64,000 nt of DNA. It comes from Plastoroseomonas arctica (GTDB lineage: Bacteria; Pseudomonadota; Alphaproteobacteria; Acetobacterales; Acetobacteraceae). The notes beneath the pieces were generated by a model that saw only the letters and a list, made by a program, of their open reading frames with translations, was not told the DNA's origin and did no database searches. Positions 45,856 through 55,052 of the stretch are shown here, in pieces; position 1 is the stretch's first letter; each line of letters opens with the position of its first letter. The stretch covers positions 248,001 through 312,000 of the forward strand of contig NZ_JAAEDH010000001.1 of the NCBI RefSeq assembly GCF_018128965.1, in the 5' to 3' direction. The position numbers and the translations under genes are program-made.

Positions 45856-46743
45856 TCATTGACCCGTGGCTTCCCTGATCAGGCGTTCCGCCTCGTCGCC
45901 GCGCAGCTTGGTGATGTCGTCCTGGTATTTGAGCAGGACGCCTAGCGTCTCGTCCACCACTCCGGGCTCCAGCTCCACCGCGTCCAGCGCCGCAAGCGCG
46001 TTGGCCCAGTCGATCGTCTCGGCGACACCGGGCAGCTTGAAGTAGTCGCCCTCGCGCAGCGCCTGGACGAAGGTCACGACCTGGGCGGAGAGCGTCTGCG
46101 GGATCGCCGGCGCCCGCAGCTTCAGGATCGCCCGCTCCCGCGCCGCGTCGGGGTAGTCCACCCAATGATACAGGCAGCGGCGCCGGATTGCGTCATGCAC
46201 CTCGCGCGTGCGGTTGGAGGTGATGATCACCACCGGCGGCACCACGGCCTTCACCGTGCCGAGCTCGGGAATGGTGATCTGGAAATCGGCCAGCACCTCA
46301 AGCAGGAAGGCCTCGAAGGGCTCGTCGGCGCGGTCCAGCTCGTCGATCAGCAGCACGGCCGGCTCGCCGGTGATGGCGCTGAGCAGCGGACGCTCCTGCA
46401 GGAATTCCGGCGCGTAGATGCCGCGCTCCATCGCGGCGCGGTCGCGCTCGCCGGCGGCCTCGGCCAGGCGGATCGCCATCAGCTGGCGGGCGTGGTTCCA
46501 CTCGTAGGCCGCGGCGGAGAGATCGAGCCCGTCATAGCATTGCAGTCGCACCAGACGGCGCGGCAGCTGTGCCGCCAGCACCTTCGCGATCTCGGTCTTG
46601 CCGGTGCCCGGCTCGCCTTCGAGGAACAGCGGCCGTCCCATGGTCAGCGCCAGGTGGATGGTGGTGGCGAGCGCCTTGTCGGCGACGTAGCCACCCTCGG
46701 CCAGCAGCAGCCGCGTCGCGTCGACGGTCGCGGGCAGCGGCAT
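45856..46743 (-). CDS. coxD: CoxD-like MoxR AAA+ ATPase
   Basis: 295-residue MoxR-type ATPase. Walker A GEPGTGKT (43-50), Walker B VLLIDELDRAD (about 127-137), sensor 1 in IITSNRTREV (about 167), and FEAFLLEVLADFQITIPELG between them. In cox operons CoxD is needed for maturation of the active site with CoxE. Start chosen as the ATG overlapping the coxG stop (TGATG); an in-frame longer start has no similarity. Confidence 0.93.
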   Translation of the reverse strand: MPLPATVDATRLLLAEGGYVADKALATTIHLALTMGRPLFLEGEPGTGKTEIAKVLAAQLPRRLVRLQCYDGLDLSAAAYEWNHARQLMAIRLAEAAGERDRAAMERGIYAPEFLQERPLLSAITGEPAVLLIDELDRADEPFEAFLLEVLADFQITIPELGTVKAVVPPVVIITSNRTREVHDAIRRRCLYHWVDYPDAARERAILKLRAPAIPQTLSAQVVTFVQALREGDYFKLPGVAETIDWANALAALDAVELEPGVVDETLGVLLKYQDDITKLRGDEAERLIREATGQ

Positions 46744-47489
46744 CAGAGGAACATCAGCGCCAGGATCACCAGCCAGATCACCGACCCGCCCCAGAACCAC
46801 AGCGACAGGCCGAACGGCTCCATCAGCAGCATTGTGCGCAGCGGGCTGATGACCATCGGCGCGTTGTCCACCACCGCCGGACCCGGGCGCGGCGCGGCGC
46901 CGTGCACGGTGATCGGCGCGGCCTCGTTCGGGTGCGCCAGGTATTCGGTGTCGGTACCCGAGACCGGCACACCCTGCCGCGCCGCCTCGATCGCGGCGTC
47001 CTGGCCGGCGGTGTCCGTCTGCGGGGCGGCAAACGCGGCGGCCGGGGCGTTGGCCGCGGTCATGTGCGCGGCGAAGCGGTCGAAGAACTGGTCGGCCATC
47101 TGCTTGGCGGTGGAATCGATCAGCCGGGCGCCGAGCTGCGCCATCTTGCCGCCGACCTGCGCCTTGACAGCGTATTTGAGGATGGTGCCCGCGCCGTCAT
47201 CGGTGAGCTGCACGTCGGCCCCGCCCTTGGCGAAGCCCATCGCGCCGCCATTGCCCTCGCCGGCGATGGTGTAGCCATTGGGCGGGTCGAGGTTCTCGAG
47301 CTTCACGCGGCCGGCGAACTTCGCCGCCATGGGGCCGAGCTTGACCGCGATGCGCGCGGAGAAGCCATCCTCGGTCCGCTCCATCGTCTCGCAGCCGGGG
47401 ATGGAGGCACGCAGCACCTCGGGCTCGTTCAGGCCTTCCCAGACAGCCTGACGCGGCGCCGCGATGTGGCGCTCACCAGTCATTTCCAT
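46743..47489 (-). CDS. coxG: CoxG-like SRPBCC membrane protein
   Basis: 248 residues. Residues 1-145 form an SRPBCC/START-like domain opening GERHIAAPRQAVWEGLNEPE and containing IPGCETMERTEDGF. A low-complexity Ala/Pro region follows, and a C-terminal membrane anchor (SLWFWGGSVIWLVILALMFL at the end). CoxG anchors the maturation factors or carbon monoxide dehydrogenase to the inner membrane in known systems. It heads the operon that runs to the MoeA/MobA fusion. Confidence 0.92.
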   Translation of the reverse strand: MEMTGERHIAAPRQAVWEGLNEPEVLRASIPGCETMERTEDGFSARIAVKLGPMAAKFAGRVKLENLDPPNGYTIAGEGNGGAMGFAKGGADVQLTDDGAGTILKYAVKAQVGGKMAQLGARLIDSTAKQMADQFFDRFAAHMTAANAPAAAFAAPQTDTAGQDAAIEAARQGVPVSGTDTEYLAHPNEAAPITVHGAAPRPGPAVVDNAPMVISPLRTMLLMEPFGLSLWFWGGSVIWLVILALMFL

Positions 47490-47644
47490 GTGCTCGATCT
47501 CCGATTGTTGCAGGGAGAGTAGGGCCGGGGTCGCGTGGGTGAAAGAGGGGTCGGCGGAACCGGGTACGGGGAGCGGCGGTTTGGCGCCACCAGGCGTTTG
47601 GCGCCATGATGAAGGCGACGCGCAACCCAGCCGGAAATCCTCCC

Positions 47645-48568
47645 ATGCCGTACATCATCGCCGACGACCTGCCCGACCAGCCCGCCGGCATCCGTTTCCG
47701 CGCGCTTCTTGATCGGCCCCAAATTCTCCGCATGCCCGGCGCGCACCTGGGCATCGCCGCCCTGCTCGCGAAGAAGGCGGGGTTCGAGGCGCTGTACATG
47801 TCGGGTGCCGCGATGAGCGCGACGATGGGCCTGCCCGACCTGGGCATGATCACGGTCGACGACGTCGCCTGGCACATACGCCAGGTGGTGCGCGCCTCGG
47901 CACTGCCGGTGCTCGTCGATGGCGACACCGGGTATGGTGAGGCGCTGAACGTCATGCACATGGTGCGCTGCTTCGAGGAGGCGGGGGCAGGGGCCGTGCA
48001 TCTGGAAGACCAGCTGCTGCCCAAGAAGTGCGGGCACCTGAACGACAAGAAGCTCGCCGGTGCCGACGAGATGTGCGCCAAGGTCGCGGCCGCCCGGCGC
48101 GCCCGGCGCAACCTGGTCGTGATCGCCCGCACTGATGCCGTCGCGAGCGAGGGGATGGATGCAGCGGTCGATCGCGCCAAGCGCTACCTCGATGCCGGCG
48201 CCGACGCGATCTTCCCCGAGGCCCTGGTCACCGCCGACATGTTCCGCGAATTCGCCGCCCGGATGCCCGGCGTGAAGCTGCTGGCCAACATGACCGAGTT
48301 CGGCCGCACGCCGTTCTTCACCGCGGAGGAGTTCCAGGCGATGGGCTATGCCATGGTGATCTGGCCGGTGAGCCACCTGCGCATTGCCGCGCGTGCGATG
48401 GAGGATCTCTACACCGCCATTGCGCGGGAAGGCGGCACCCATACCTGCGTCGACCGCATGCAGACCCGGACGCAGCTGTATGAAACGATCAACTATCACG
48501 CCTATGAATCGCTCGACGCCAGCCTGATCGCGACGGTGGTGCCGGAGGCCATGCCGCAGGGTAGCTGA
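47645..48568 (+). CDS. Isocitrate lyase/PEP mutase family protein (PrpB-like)
   Basis: 307-residue lyase. The catalytic motif KKCGH is K127-K-C129-G-H131, the metal-binding region is VDGDTGYGEALNV (91-103), and IARTDAVASEG follows. The KKCGH Cys points to the methylisocitrate lyase/oxaloacetate decarboxylase group. A longer start at 47606 is in frame but less similar. No prp operon genes flank it, so the true substrate is open (methylisocitrate or another 2-alkyl malate). Confidence 0.9.
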   Translation: MPYIIADDLPDQPAGIRFRALLDRPQILRMPGAHLGIAALLAKKAGFEALYMSGAAMSATMGLPDLGMITVDDVAWHIRQVVRASALPVLVDGDTGYGEALNVMHMVRCFEEAGAGAVHLEDQLLPKKCGHLNDKKLAGADEMCAKVAAARRARRNLVVIARTDAVASEGMDAAVDRAKRYLDAGADAIFPEALVTADMFREFAARMPGVKLLANMTEFGRTPFFTAEEFQAMGYAMVIWPVSHLRIAARAMEDLYTAIAREGGTHTCVDRMQTRTQLYETINYHAYESLDASLIATVVPEAMPQGS

Positions 48569-48754
48569 TCAACTGATCGCGTAGGCGAAGATGAAGGCGA
48601 TGATCACGAGCACAAGCGAGATCCCCAGGATCCAGCGCACGTGACCCGTGGTGCTGGCGCCGCGCACGGCATCGGTGGAGCCAGGCGGGCGGGGCGGCTC
48701 TTTCTCAGTCTCGGTCATGCCCTTGGGAACATTCCATGGACGGGAAGGTTTCAT
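48569..48754 (-). CDS. Small single-pass membrane protein (61 aa)
   Basis: Positively charged N-terminus with a Pro/Glu linker, then one membrane helix at the C-terminus (WILGISLVLVIIAFIFAYAI). The ATG at 48754 has GGAG at 7 bases; a second ATG at 48718 would give 49 residues. Its stop makes TGATCA with the convergent lyase stop. No family recognised. Confidence 0.7.
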   Translation of the reverse strand: MKPSRPWNVPKGMTETEKEPPRPPGSTDAVRGASTTGHVRWILGISLVLVIIAFIFAYAIS

Positions 48755-48884
48755 GGCGCGCTCCGCAGCCCGCTGGCATAAGGGAGGCCCGCGAAGGAGA
48801 CCGGCGATGATGGCGCGGTGGAAGGCGCAGCCTGAACGCAGTGCGCGTGCGCGCGCGTCTCGCCGCGACGCGCGCTGATCCCGC

Positions 48885-49502
48885 ATGGCAGCACTCGCGG
48901 CCCTGCTGCTGAGTCTCGCCGCACTAGGCGCGACGGTGATGGTCTTCATCGGCATCATGGGTGCCGGGCAGACCCAGGGGGCGATGAAGCCCGTGCTCTA
49001 CGCCTGCATGGCGGTGGCGCTGGCGGTGCCGTTCGCCGCCTTCTGGGCCTGGGGGCGCGTGCGCGCCGGGGCGGGGTACGGGCCGGTGATGCTGGTGCTG
49101 CTGCTATGCGCGGCGGTGCCGGGGATCTTCGCTGCGGCGGGACAGCTGGTCGATGCAACCGCCGCGCCCGCCGCCGCCCGGCCTCGTCCCTCCGGCACGG
49201 ATGCGCAGGCCTGGGCCGCCTTCTTCGCCATCCACCCGGACCCGGAGGCGGTGGATCTCAGCCACCTCGGCCTGGACGCCATCCCGCCCGAGGTGCTGCG
49301 CATGCGCCGCCTGGCCGAGCTCGTGCTGACCGGCAACCGCATCACGGCCATCCCCGACACGCTGCTCGATCTGCCGGAGCTGCGCATGGTGATGCTGCGC
49401 GACAATCCGGTGCCGGCCGAGGAATTCCGCCGCTTCGGCCAGGTCTCGGAGGCGGCGCTGGCGAGTGGCCGGCGCGCGCGGCCCTTCGCCATCGTGCAAT
49501 GA
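48885..49502 (+). CDS. Membrane protein with leucine-rich repeats
   Basis: 205 residues: three hydrophobic segments in the first 95 residues, an Ala/Pro linker, then a soluble tail (about 115-190) with two or three LRR units of the LxxLxLxxNxxxxIP type (AVDLSHLGLDAIPPEVLRM, LAELVLTGNRITAIPDTLL, LRMVMLRDNPVPAEEFRRF). The tail probably faces the periplasm or cytoplasm depending on topology. LRR proteins bind protein partners; none is identified here. Confidence 0.78.
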   Translation: MAALAALLLSLAALGATVMVFIGIMGAGQTQGAMKPVLYACMAVALAVPFAAFWAWGRVRAGAGYGPVMLVLLLCAAVPGIFAAAGQLVDATAAPAAARPRPSGTDAQAWAAFFAIHPDPEAVDLSHLGLDAIPPEVLRMRRLAELVLTGNRITAIPDTLLDLPELRMVMLRDNPVPAEEFRRFGQVSEAALASGRRARPFAIVQ

Positions 49503-49558
49503 TGCCCGTGGCGCGCCGCGCCCGGACGCGCCAGGATCACCCGCGGGAGGACCCTGCC

Positions 49559-50443
49559 ATGGACGCGCCTTTGCCACCGCAGAACCTGTGGGACCGCTCG
49601 GCGGAATCGCTCGGCAACGTGGTCGAGCTGCAGCACGTGAATCTGCAGGTGCCGGACCCGCTGCTGGCCACCGCCTTCTACATCAGCGCGCTCGGCCTGA
49701 CGCGCGATCCGTATCTGATGACCGGCATCGACAACATGTGGGCCAATGCCGGCATCAGCCAGTTCCATCTACCGACCGGGCGCGCGCAGGTGCTGCGCGG
49801 CACGGTCGGCCTGATGCTGCCCGACCGCGCCCAGCTGCTCCACCGGCTCGACCGCGCGCGGCGCTGGCTTAGCGGCACCCGCTTCGCCTTCGCCGAGGCG
49901 GAGGACCATGTTGCCGTCACCTGCCCCTGGGGCAACCGGATGCGCTGCCATGCCCCGGACGCCGAGCGCTTCGGGCGCGTCACACTGGGCATCCCCTATG
50001 TGGAATTCGACGTCGCACCCGGCACGCTGGGCGGGCTCGCACGCTTCTATGAGCAGATCGTGGGCGCGCCGGCCGCCATCATGGACGGCACGCTGCAGGT
50101 CCGCGTGGCGCGCGAGCAGTACCTCGCCTTCCGCGAGACCGATACGCCGCAGCCGGAGTTCGACGGCCACCACATCCAGCTCGCCTTCGTCGATTTCGGC
50201 GGCGTGCACCGGAAGCTCAGCGAGCGCGGGTTGATCTCGCGCGAGGATAGCGAGCACCAGTACCGCTTCACCAGGCTGGTCGACCCCGAGGATGGCCGGC
50301 TGCTGTTTGAGGTCGAGCACGAGATCCGCAGCACCACACACCCGCTATTCGCCCGCCCGCTGGTTAACCGCAACGCTGCCATCAGCAACACCCGCTACGC
50401 ACCGGGGCACGAGGCGACGCACTGGGCCATGCCCCCGGCTTGA
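49559..50443 (+). CDS. VOC (glyoxalase/bleomycin resistance) superfamily protein
   Basis: 294 residues with two glyoxalase-like modules. The first opens NVVELQHVNLQVPDPLLATAFY (about 20-41), and the second, at about 145, begins VTLGIPYVEFDVAPG. GGGAGG lies 8 bases before the ATG. It may be a metal-dependent dioxygenase or isomerase, but metal ligands are not obvious, so the function is open. The following gene belongs to a transporter. Confidence 0.78.
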   Translation: MDAPLPPQNLWDRSAESLGNVVELQHVNLQVPDPLLATAFYISALGLTRDPYLMTGIDNMWANAGISQFHLPTGRAQVLRGTVGLMLPDRAQLLHRLDRARRWLSGTRFAFAEAEDHVAVTCPWGNRMRCHAPDAERFGRVTLGIPYVEFDVAPGTLGGLARFYEQIVGAPAAIMDGTLQVRVAREQYLAFRETDTPQPEFDGHHIQLAFVDFGGVHRKLSERGLISREDSEHQYRFTRLVDPEDGRLLFEVEHEIRSTTHPLFARPLVNRNAAISNTRYAPGHEATHWAMPPA

Positions 50444-50493
50444 TTTTTGCAAGCGCTCTCAGGAGCGTCACACATCCCCGCCCCGGAGCCCGC

Positions 50494-51333
50494 ATGCGCA
50501 TCGCCTTCGTCCTCGCCCTCCTGCTCAGCTTCGGCGCCTCCGCCCAGGATGCCGACCACCCGCCCAATGCGCGCATGGTCGTGGGCTCCGATTTCGGCGT
50601 CGCACCGTGGATGATGCGCGGCCCCAATGGCCCCGAAGGCTTCGGCGTGGACCTGATGAACGAGATCGCCCGCCGCCTTGGCCGCCCGGGCGTCGAGATC
50701 GTGGACATCAACTTCTCCGGCCTGTTCGCGGCGCTGTTCGCCAAGCGCTTCGAATTCACCGCGAACCCGCTGAACATCACCGAGGAACGCGCCCAGCGCA
50801 TGCTCTACACGGAGCCCTTCTTCGCCACCGGCAACGGCTTCATCGTCCGCCGCGGCGAGACGATGACAGGGCTGGAGGCGCTGCGCGGCCGTGCCATCGC
50901 GGTCAATCGCGGCACCATCTCCGACACCTGGGCGACGGCGAATGCGGAGCGCTTCGGCTTCGAGGTGCAGCGCTACGACACCTTCCCGGACAGCGTGCAG
51001 GCGGTCCTCACGCGGCGAGCCTTCGCCGCGATCAACGAGATCCCCACCGCGGTCTATGCGGCGAGCCAGAACCGCAACATCACCGTCGCCTTCAACGACT
51101 ATACGGGCCGCAATTTCGGCATCGCCTTCCGCCAGGAAAGCCGCGAATACCGCAATCGCGTCGAGATGGTGATCGAATGCATGAAGCAGGACGGCTTCAT
51201 GGCGCGCCTGCATGAGCGCTGGTACGGCGCGCCGCCGGCCGAGGGCACGTCGCTGACCACCGTCTTCCCCGGCTTCGGCCCGCCCGGCCTGCCCGGCTTC
51301 GAGGACACGCCCCACACCTTGACCTGCAACTGA
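50494..51333 (+). CDS. Amino-acid ABC transporter periplasmic receptor
   Basis: 279 residues, type 3 solute-binding protein (SBP_bac_3). Signal peptide MRIAFVLALLLSFGASAQ, then VGSDFGVAPWMMRGPNGPEGFGVDL and LRGRAIAVNRGTISDTWA. It precedes two permease genes (13 bases to the first), so they form one polar amino-acid importer. No ATPase gene is adjacent. Confidence 0.92.
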   Translation: MRIAFVLALLLSFGASAQDADHPPNARMVVGSDFGVAPWMMRGPNGPEGFGVDLMNEIARRLGRPGVEIVDINFSGLFAALFAKRFEFTANPLNITEERAQRMLYTEPFFATGNGFIVRRGETMTGLEALRGRAIAVNRGTISDTWATANAERFGFEVQRYDTFPDSVQAVLTRRAFAAINEIPTAVYAASQNRNITVAFNDYTGRNFGIAFRQESREYRNRVEMVIECMKQDGFMARLHERWYGAPPAEGTSLTTVFPGFGPPGLPGFEDTPHTLTCN

Positions 51334-51346
51334 TCCGCGGGCGCGG

Positions 51347-52018
51347 ATGGAGCGCTTCGCCGACTACTATCTCAACGCCGAGATCCTGCTGCGCTATGGC
51401 CCGGAGATCGTCGCGGGTCTTTGGGTGACGATCGGCGTCGCGGTCGCGACCGTCGCCATCGGCCTCGGGCTGGGCTTGGCGATGCCGGTCGCACTGATCG
51501 CGCGCGTGCCGGTGCTGCGGTGGGTCATCGCCTGCTGGATCGAGGTGTTCCGCACCCTGCCGCAGTTGGCCGTCATCATCTTCGTCTATTTCGGCCTGCC
51601 TTATGCGGGCATCACCATGTCGCCCTTCTGGGCGACAGCCGGCGCGCTGGGGGCGGTGCTCTCCGCCTTCGCCGCGGAAATCTTCCGTAGCGCCATCCAG
51701 GCGCTGCCGCCGGGACAATGGGATGCGGCGGCGGCCCTCGGGCTGCGCTTCCGCGCGACTTTCTTCCTGGTGATCCTGCCCCAGGCCATCCGCCTGGCCG
51801 TGCCGCTGCTGACCAACCGCACCATCGCCATCATCAAGGGCACCGCGCTGGGGACGGCGGTGTCGCTGCCGGAAATCCTTGGCCGCGCGCAATCGGCCAT
51901 GGCGATCGCGGCAAACCCATCGCCGCTGACTCTTGCCGCCGTGCTGTACCTCATCCTGTTCCTGCCGCTGGTGGTCGCGAGCCGCTGGCTCGAAGCCAGC
52001 CGCGTGGTGCCGCGCTGA
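51347..52018 (+). CDS. Polar amino-acid ABC transporter permease 1
   Basis: 223-residue membrane protein of the HisM/GlnP family with about five transmembrane segments. The EAA motif lies in QWDAAAALGLRFRATFFLVILPQA (about 124-147), where it contacts an ATPase. It also contains WIEVFRTLPQLAVIIFVYFG. Overlaps the next permease by 1 base (TGATG). The two permeases probably form a heterodimer. Confidence 0.94.
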   Translation: MERFADYYLNAEILLRYGPEIVAGLWVTIGVAVATVAIGLGLGLAMPVALIARVPVLRWVIACWIEVFRTLPQLAVIIFVYFGLPYAGITMSPFWATAGALGAVLSAFAAEIFRSAIQALPPGQWDAAAALGLRFRATFFLVILPQAIRLAVPLLTNRTIAIIKGTALGTAVSLPEILGRAQSAMAIAANPSPLTLAAVLYLILFLPLVVASRWLEASRVVPR

Positions 52019-52707
52019 TGCCCGAATGGCTCGACCTCCTGCTCGAAAACTTCGCCGACCCCGACAGCGCCGCCCGCGCCTGGCCGCTGCTGCGCCAGGG
52101 CGTGGGCTTGACCCTGAAACTCACCGCCGTCGCTCTGCCGCTGGGGCTACTGCTGGGCCTGCTCATCGGCATGGCCTATGCCCTTGGCGGCCGCGTCACC
52201 CGCGCGCTGCTCATCATCTACATCGACCTGTTCCGCGCCTTCCCCGTGCTGGTGCTGCTGATCCTCGTCTATGTCGGCCTGCCCTTCCTCGGCCTCACGC
52301 TGCCGGCCTTCGCCGCCGCCGTCCTCGCTTTGGTGCTCAACAATTCCGGCTACTTCGGGGAGATCTTCCGCGCCGGCCTGCTCTCCATCCCGCACGGCCA
52401 GCGCGAGGCCGCCGCCGCCCTCGGCCTTTCCCCATTCCGCACCATGCGCCTGATCATCCTGCCGCAAGCCCTGCGCGGCATCGCCGCACCTTTGGCGTCC
52501 AACGCGCTGGAGCTGGTCAAATCCACTTCCATCGCCTCGCTGGCCGCCCTGCCGGAGCTGCTGCGCAGCGCCCGCGTCGCGCAGGAGCAGACCTACAACC
52601 CCACGCCGCTGATGCTCGCCGCACTGATGTATTTCGTGCTTCTCTGGCCATTCGCGCGCCTCGTCGCGCGGCTGGAGCGACGCATGCTGGCAAGAGGTTC
52701 GCGATGA
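52018..52707 (+). CDS. Polar amino-acid ABC transporter permease 2
   Basis: 229-residue HisM/GlnP-type permease. EAA motif region [25 protein letters not shown] (about 140-163), and [20 protein letters not shown] early. The next gene downstream is recQ, not an ATPase. A 7-codon open frame overlaps its stop codon (see 52704). Confidence 0.94.
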   Translation: MPEWLDLLLENFADPDSAARAWPLLRQGVGLTLKLTAVALPLGLLLGLLIGMAYALGGRVTRALLIIYIDLFRAFPVLVLLILVYVGLPFLGLTLPAFAAAVLALVLNNSGYFGEIFRAGLLSIPHGQREAAAALGLSPFRTMRLIILPQALRGIAAPLASNALELVKSTSIASLAALPELLRSARVAQEQTYNPTPLMLAALMYFVLLWPFARLVARLERRMLARGSR

Positions 52708-52727
52708 AAGCCTGGGGCACACGATGA
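52704..52727 (+). other. Seven-codon open frame linking permease and recQ
   Basis: MKAWGTR, ATG at 52704 with AAGAGG 6 bases upstream. Its ATG overlaps the permease stop and its TGA overlaps the recQ ATG. It may be a translational relay or a chance frame; too short to prove. Confidence 0.35.
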
Positions 52728-54874
52728 TCCCGCCCGCGCTTCCCCCGCCCACCCCAGGCATGGCAGACCACGCCATGCCCGATTGCGCCTTCACCGAGTC
52801 GAACGACCCCGCCGACATCCTCCACCGCGTCTTCGGCTACCAGCATTTCCGCGGTGCGCAGGAACAGGTCATCCGCCACGTCACCACCGGCGGCTCCGCG
52901 ATGGTCCTGATGCCCACCGGCGGCGGGAAAAGCCTGTGCTACCAAGTCCCCGCCTTGTGCCGCCCCGGCGTGGGCGTGGTGATCTCCCCGCTCATCGCGC
53001 TGATGGAGGACCAGGTCGCCTCCATGCGCGAATTCGGCGTCGCGGCCGCCGCCCTGCATTCGGACCTTCCGCCCGACGAGGCGCGCGGCACGCTGCGCGA
53101 CCTGCATCAGGGCCGCCTCAAGCTGCTCTATATCTCGCCCGAACGCCTGTTGCTCGACGGCACCATGCAGCGCCTGGCGGAGATGGAAATCGCCCTCTTT
53201 GCAGTCGATGAGGCGCACTGCGTCAGCCAATGGGGCCATCATTTCCGCCCCGAATACCGCTCCCTCTCCGCGCTGGGCCGCAACTTTCCCAACGTCCCGC
53301 GCCTCGCACTCACCGCCACCGCCGATCCACGCACGGCGGAGGATATCCGACGCCAGCTCGATCTCGCCGAGGCGCCGATCTTCCGCGCTTCCTTCGAGCG
53401 CCCCAACATCCTCGTCGAAGCCCGCCCGCGCGACCATGAATTCCGCCAGCTCAGCGGTTTCATCCGCGAGGTCGGCGGCACCGGCATCGTCTATTGCGCC
53501 ACCCGCGCCCGCACCGAGCAATTCGCCGAGAAAATGCGCGGCGAGGGCCTGGACGCGCTCGCCTTCCACGCCGGCATGGAGGCATCCGCCAAGCGCGACG
53601 CCCATCGCCGCTTCGCCCGCGGCGAACAGGTGGTGATGGCCGCAACCATCGCCTTCGGCATGGGCATCGACCGGCCGGATGTGCGCTGGGTCGCGCACCT
53701 CAACATGCCGCGCAGCCCGGAATCCTGGTACCAGGAAATCGGCCGCGCCGGCCGCGACGGCCTGCCCGCCCGCGCGCTGCTGCTCTACTCCGCCGCCGAT
53801 ATCGCGGTGGCCCGCCACCACATCGAGGATTCCACTGCCGAGCCGGAGCAGAAGCGCATCGAGCGCCAGCGCCTCGACGCCATGATCGCCATCGCCGAGA
53901 CCTCGGAATGCCGCACGCGGATGCTTCTCCGGTGTTTCGGCGAAGACACGGCTGGTCCATGCGGGCACTGCGACAACTGCGCCTCGCCACCAAAAATGTT
54001 CGACGGGTCCGTGGTGGCGCAGAAGCTTCTCTCGGCCATCCTGCGGACCGGGCAGCGCTTTGGCGCCCGCCACGTGATTGACGTGCTGCGCGGCAAGCCC
54101 AATGACCGCGTGCTGCAGCTCGAACACGACAAGCTTCCCACCTTCGGCGTGGGCAAGGATGTCTCCGAGCCCGAATGGCAGGGCGTGATGCGCCAGATGG
54201 TCGCTCGCGGCCTGATCGACCTGGTCGAGGCAGGCCAGCACGGCTCCATCCCCGTGGCGACCGAGGCTGCGCGCCCCGTTCTGCGCGGCGAGGAGAAAGT
54301 CTTCTTCCGCGCCCCCGAGGCCGACCCGATCCGCGGCCAGGCGAAGGCGCGCGCGGCGGTCTCCACCGACCCGGTCTTCGAGGCGCTGCGCCTCTGGCGG
54401 CGCGGTGTCGCCCAGGCCCAGGGCGTGCCGGCCTATGTGGTCTTCGTGGACAAGACGCTCGCCGATATCGTGGAGCGCCGGCCGGCGACGCTCGCTCAGT
54501 TGCTGGAGGTGCCGGGCGTCGGCCGCTCCCGCGTCGAGCGCTACGGCGCGGCGATCCTCGCGGTGCTCGGTGGCGAGGCCGGTGAGACGCCCGCCGCCCC
54601 GCCGCGCGCGCCGGGGGAGGGGCCGGACGCTGCGCTCTTCGCCGATGCCGAGGCCGCCGCGCGCGCCGTCGATGGCGGGGTGGCCGAGGGCCTGCGCGCC
54701 TGGCGCCGCTGCCTCGCACAGGGGATGGGCGTGCCGCCCTATGTGATCTTCGCCGACAAGACGCTCGACGCGCTGGCCGACACCGTGCCGGAGGATCTGG
54801 AAGGCGTGCCCGGGATCGGCCCGGCCAAGCGCGCTCGATACGGAGAGAGCCTGCTGCGGGTGTTGGCAGGCTGA
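52724..54874 (+). CDS. recQ: ATP-dependent DNA helicase RecQ
   Basis: 716-residue 3'-5' helicase. Motif [13 protein letters not shown] (about 65), DEAH box [14 protein letters not shown] (about 164), motif [13 protein letters not shown] (about 335). The zinc-binding part of RQC has [11 protein letters not shown] plus CGHCDNC. The C-terminus has two HRDC-type domains (about 545-620 and 640-716), beginning [15 protein letters not shown] and [16 protein letters not shown]. coli RecQ has one HRDC (610 residues). Internal ATGs at 52760 and 52775 could also be starts; the first 18 residues are not conserved-looking. No good ribosome site precedes the ATG. Confidence 0.94.
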   Translation: MIPPALPPPTPGMADHAMPDCAFTESNDPADILHRVFGYQHFRGAQEQVIRHVTTGGSAMVLMPTGGGKSLCYQVPALCRPGVGVVISPLIALMEDQVASMREFGVAAAALHSDLPPDEARGTLRDLHQGRLKLLYISPERLLLDGTMQRLAEMEIALFAVDEAHCVSQWGHHFRPEYRSLSALGRNFPNVPRLALTATADPRTAEDIRRQLDLAEAPIFRASFERPNILVEARPRDHEFRQLSGFIREVGGTGIVYCATRARTEQFAEKMRGEGLDALAFHAGMEASAKRDAHRRFARGEQVVMAATIAFGMGIDRPDVRWVAHLNMPRSPESWYQEIGRAGRDGLPARALLLYSAADIAVARHHIEDSTAEPEQKRIERQRLDAMIAIAETSECRTRMLLRCFGEDTAGPCGHCDNCASPPKMFDGSVVAQKLLSAILRTGQRFGARHVIDVLRGKPNDRVLQLEHDKLPTFGVGKDVSEPEWQGVMRQMVARGLIDLVEAGQHGSIPVATEAARPVLRGEEKVFFRAPEADPIRGQAKARAAVSTDPVFEALRLWRRGVAQAQGVPAYVVFVDKTLADIVERRPATLAQLLEVPGVGRSRVERYGAAILAVLGGEAGETPAAPPRAPGEGPDAALFADAEAAARAVDGGVAEGLRAWRRCLAQGMGVPPYVIFADKTLDALADTVPEDLEGVPGIGPAKRARYGESLLRVLAG

Positions 54875-54962
54875 TTCCTTGATAAAACACGATTCAAAAC
54901 GCTATAGGTAAATCGTCCTCCGCGCGATCGCGCCTGCGGATGCCGGCAGGGCAACGCCGAAA

Positions 54963-55049
54963 GTAAGGCGAGCTTACTTCCTTATGAGAAACGGCGGCCG
55001 AACAATGGCTTGGCCGAAAGACGCCCGGTAAGGTGACCTTACTTCCTTA
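54963..55049. repeat. Two 22-base direct repeats with internal palindromes
   Basis: GTAAGG(C/T)GA(G/C)CTTACTTCCTTA occurs at 54963-54984 and 55028-55049. The second copy contains GTAAGGTGACCTTAC, an inverted repeat with 6-base arms, and both are followed by TTCCTTA. It lies in the 178-base gap between the convergent recQ and ABC exporter genes, a region AT-richer than its surroundings. It may be a paired terminator or a protein-binding site. Confidence 0.55.
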
Positions 55050-55052
55050 CCA

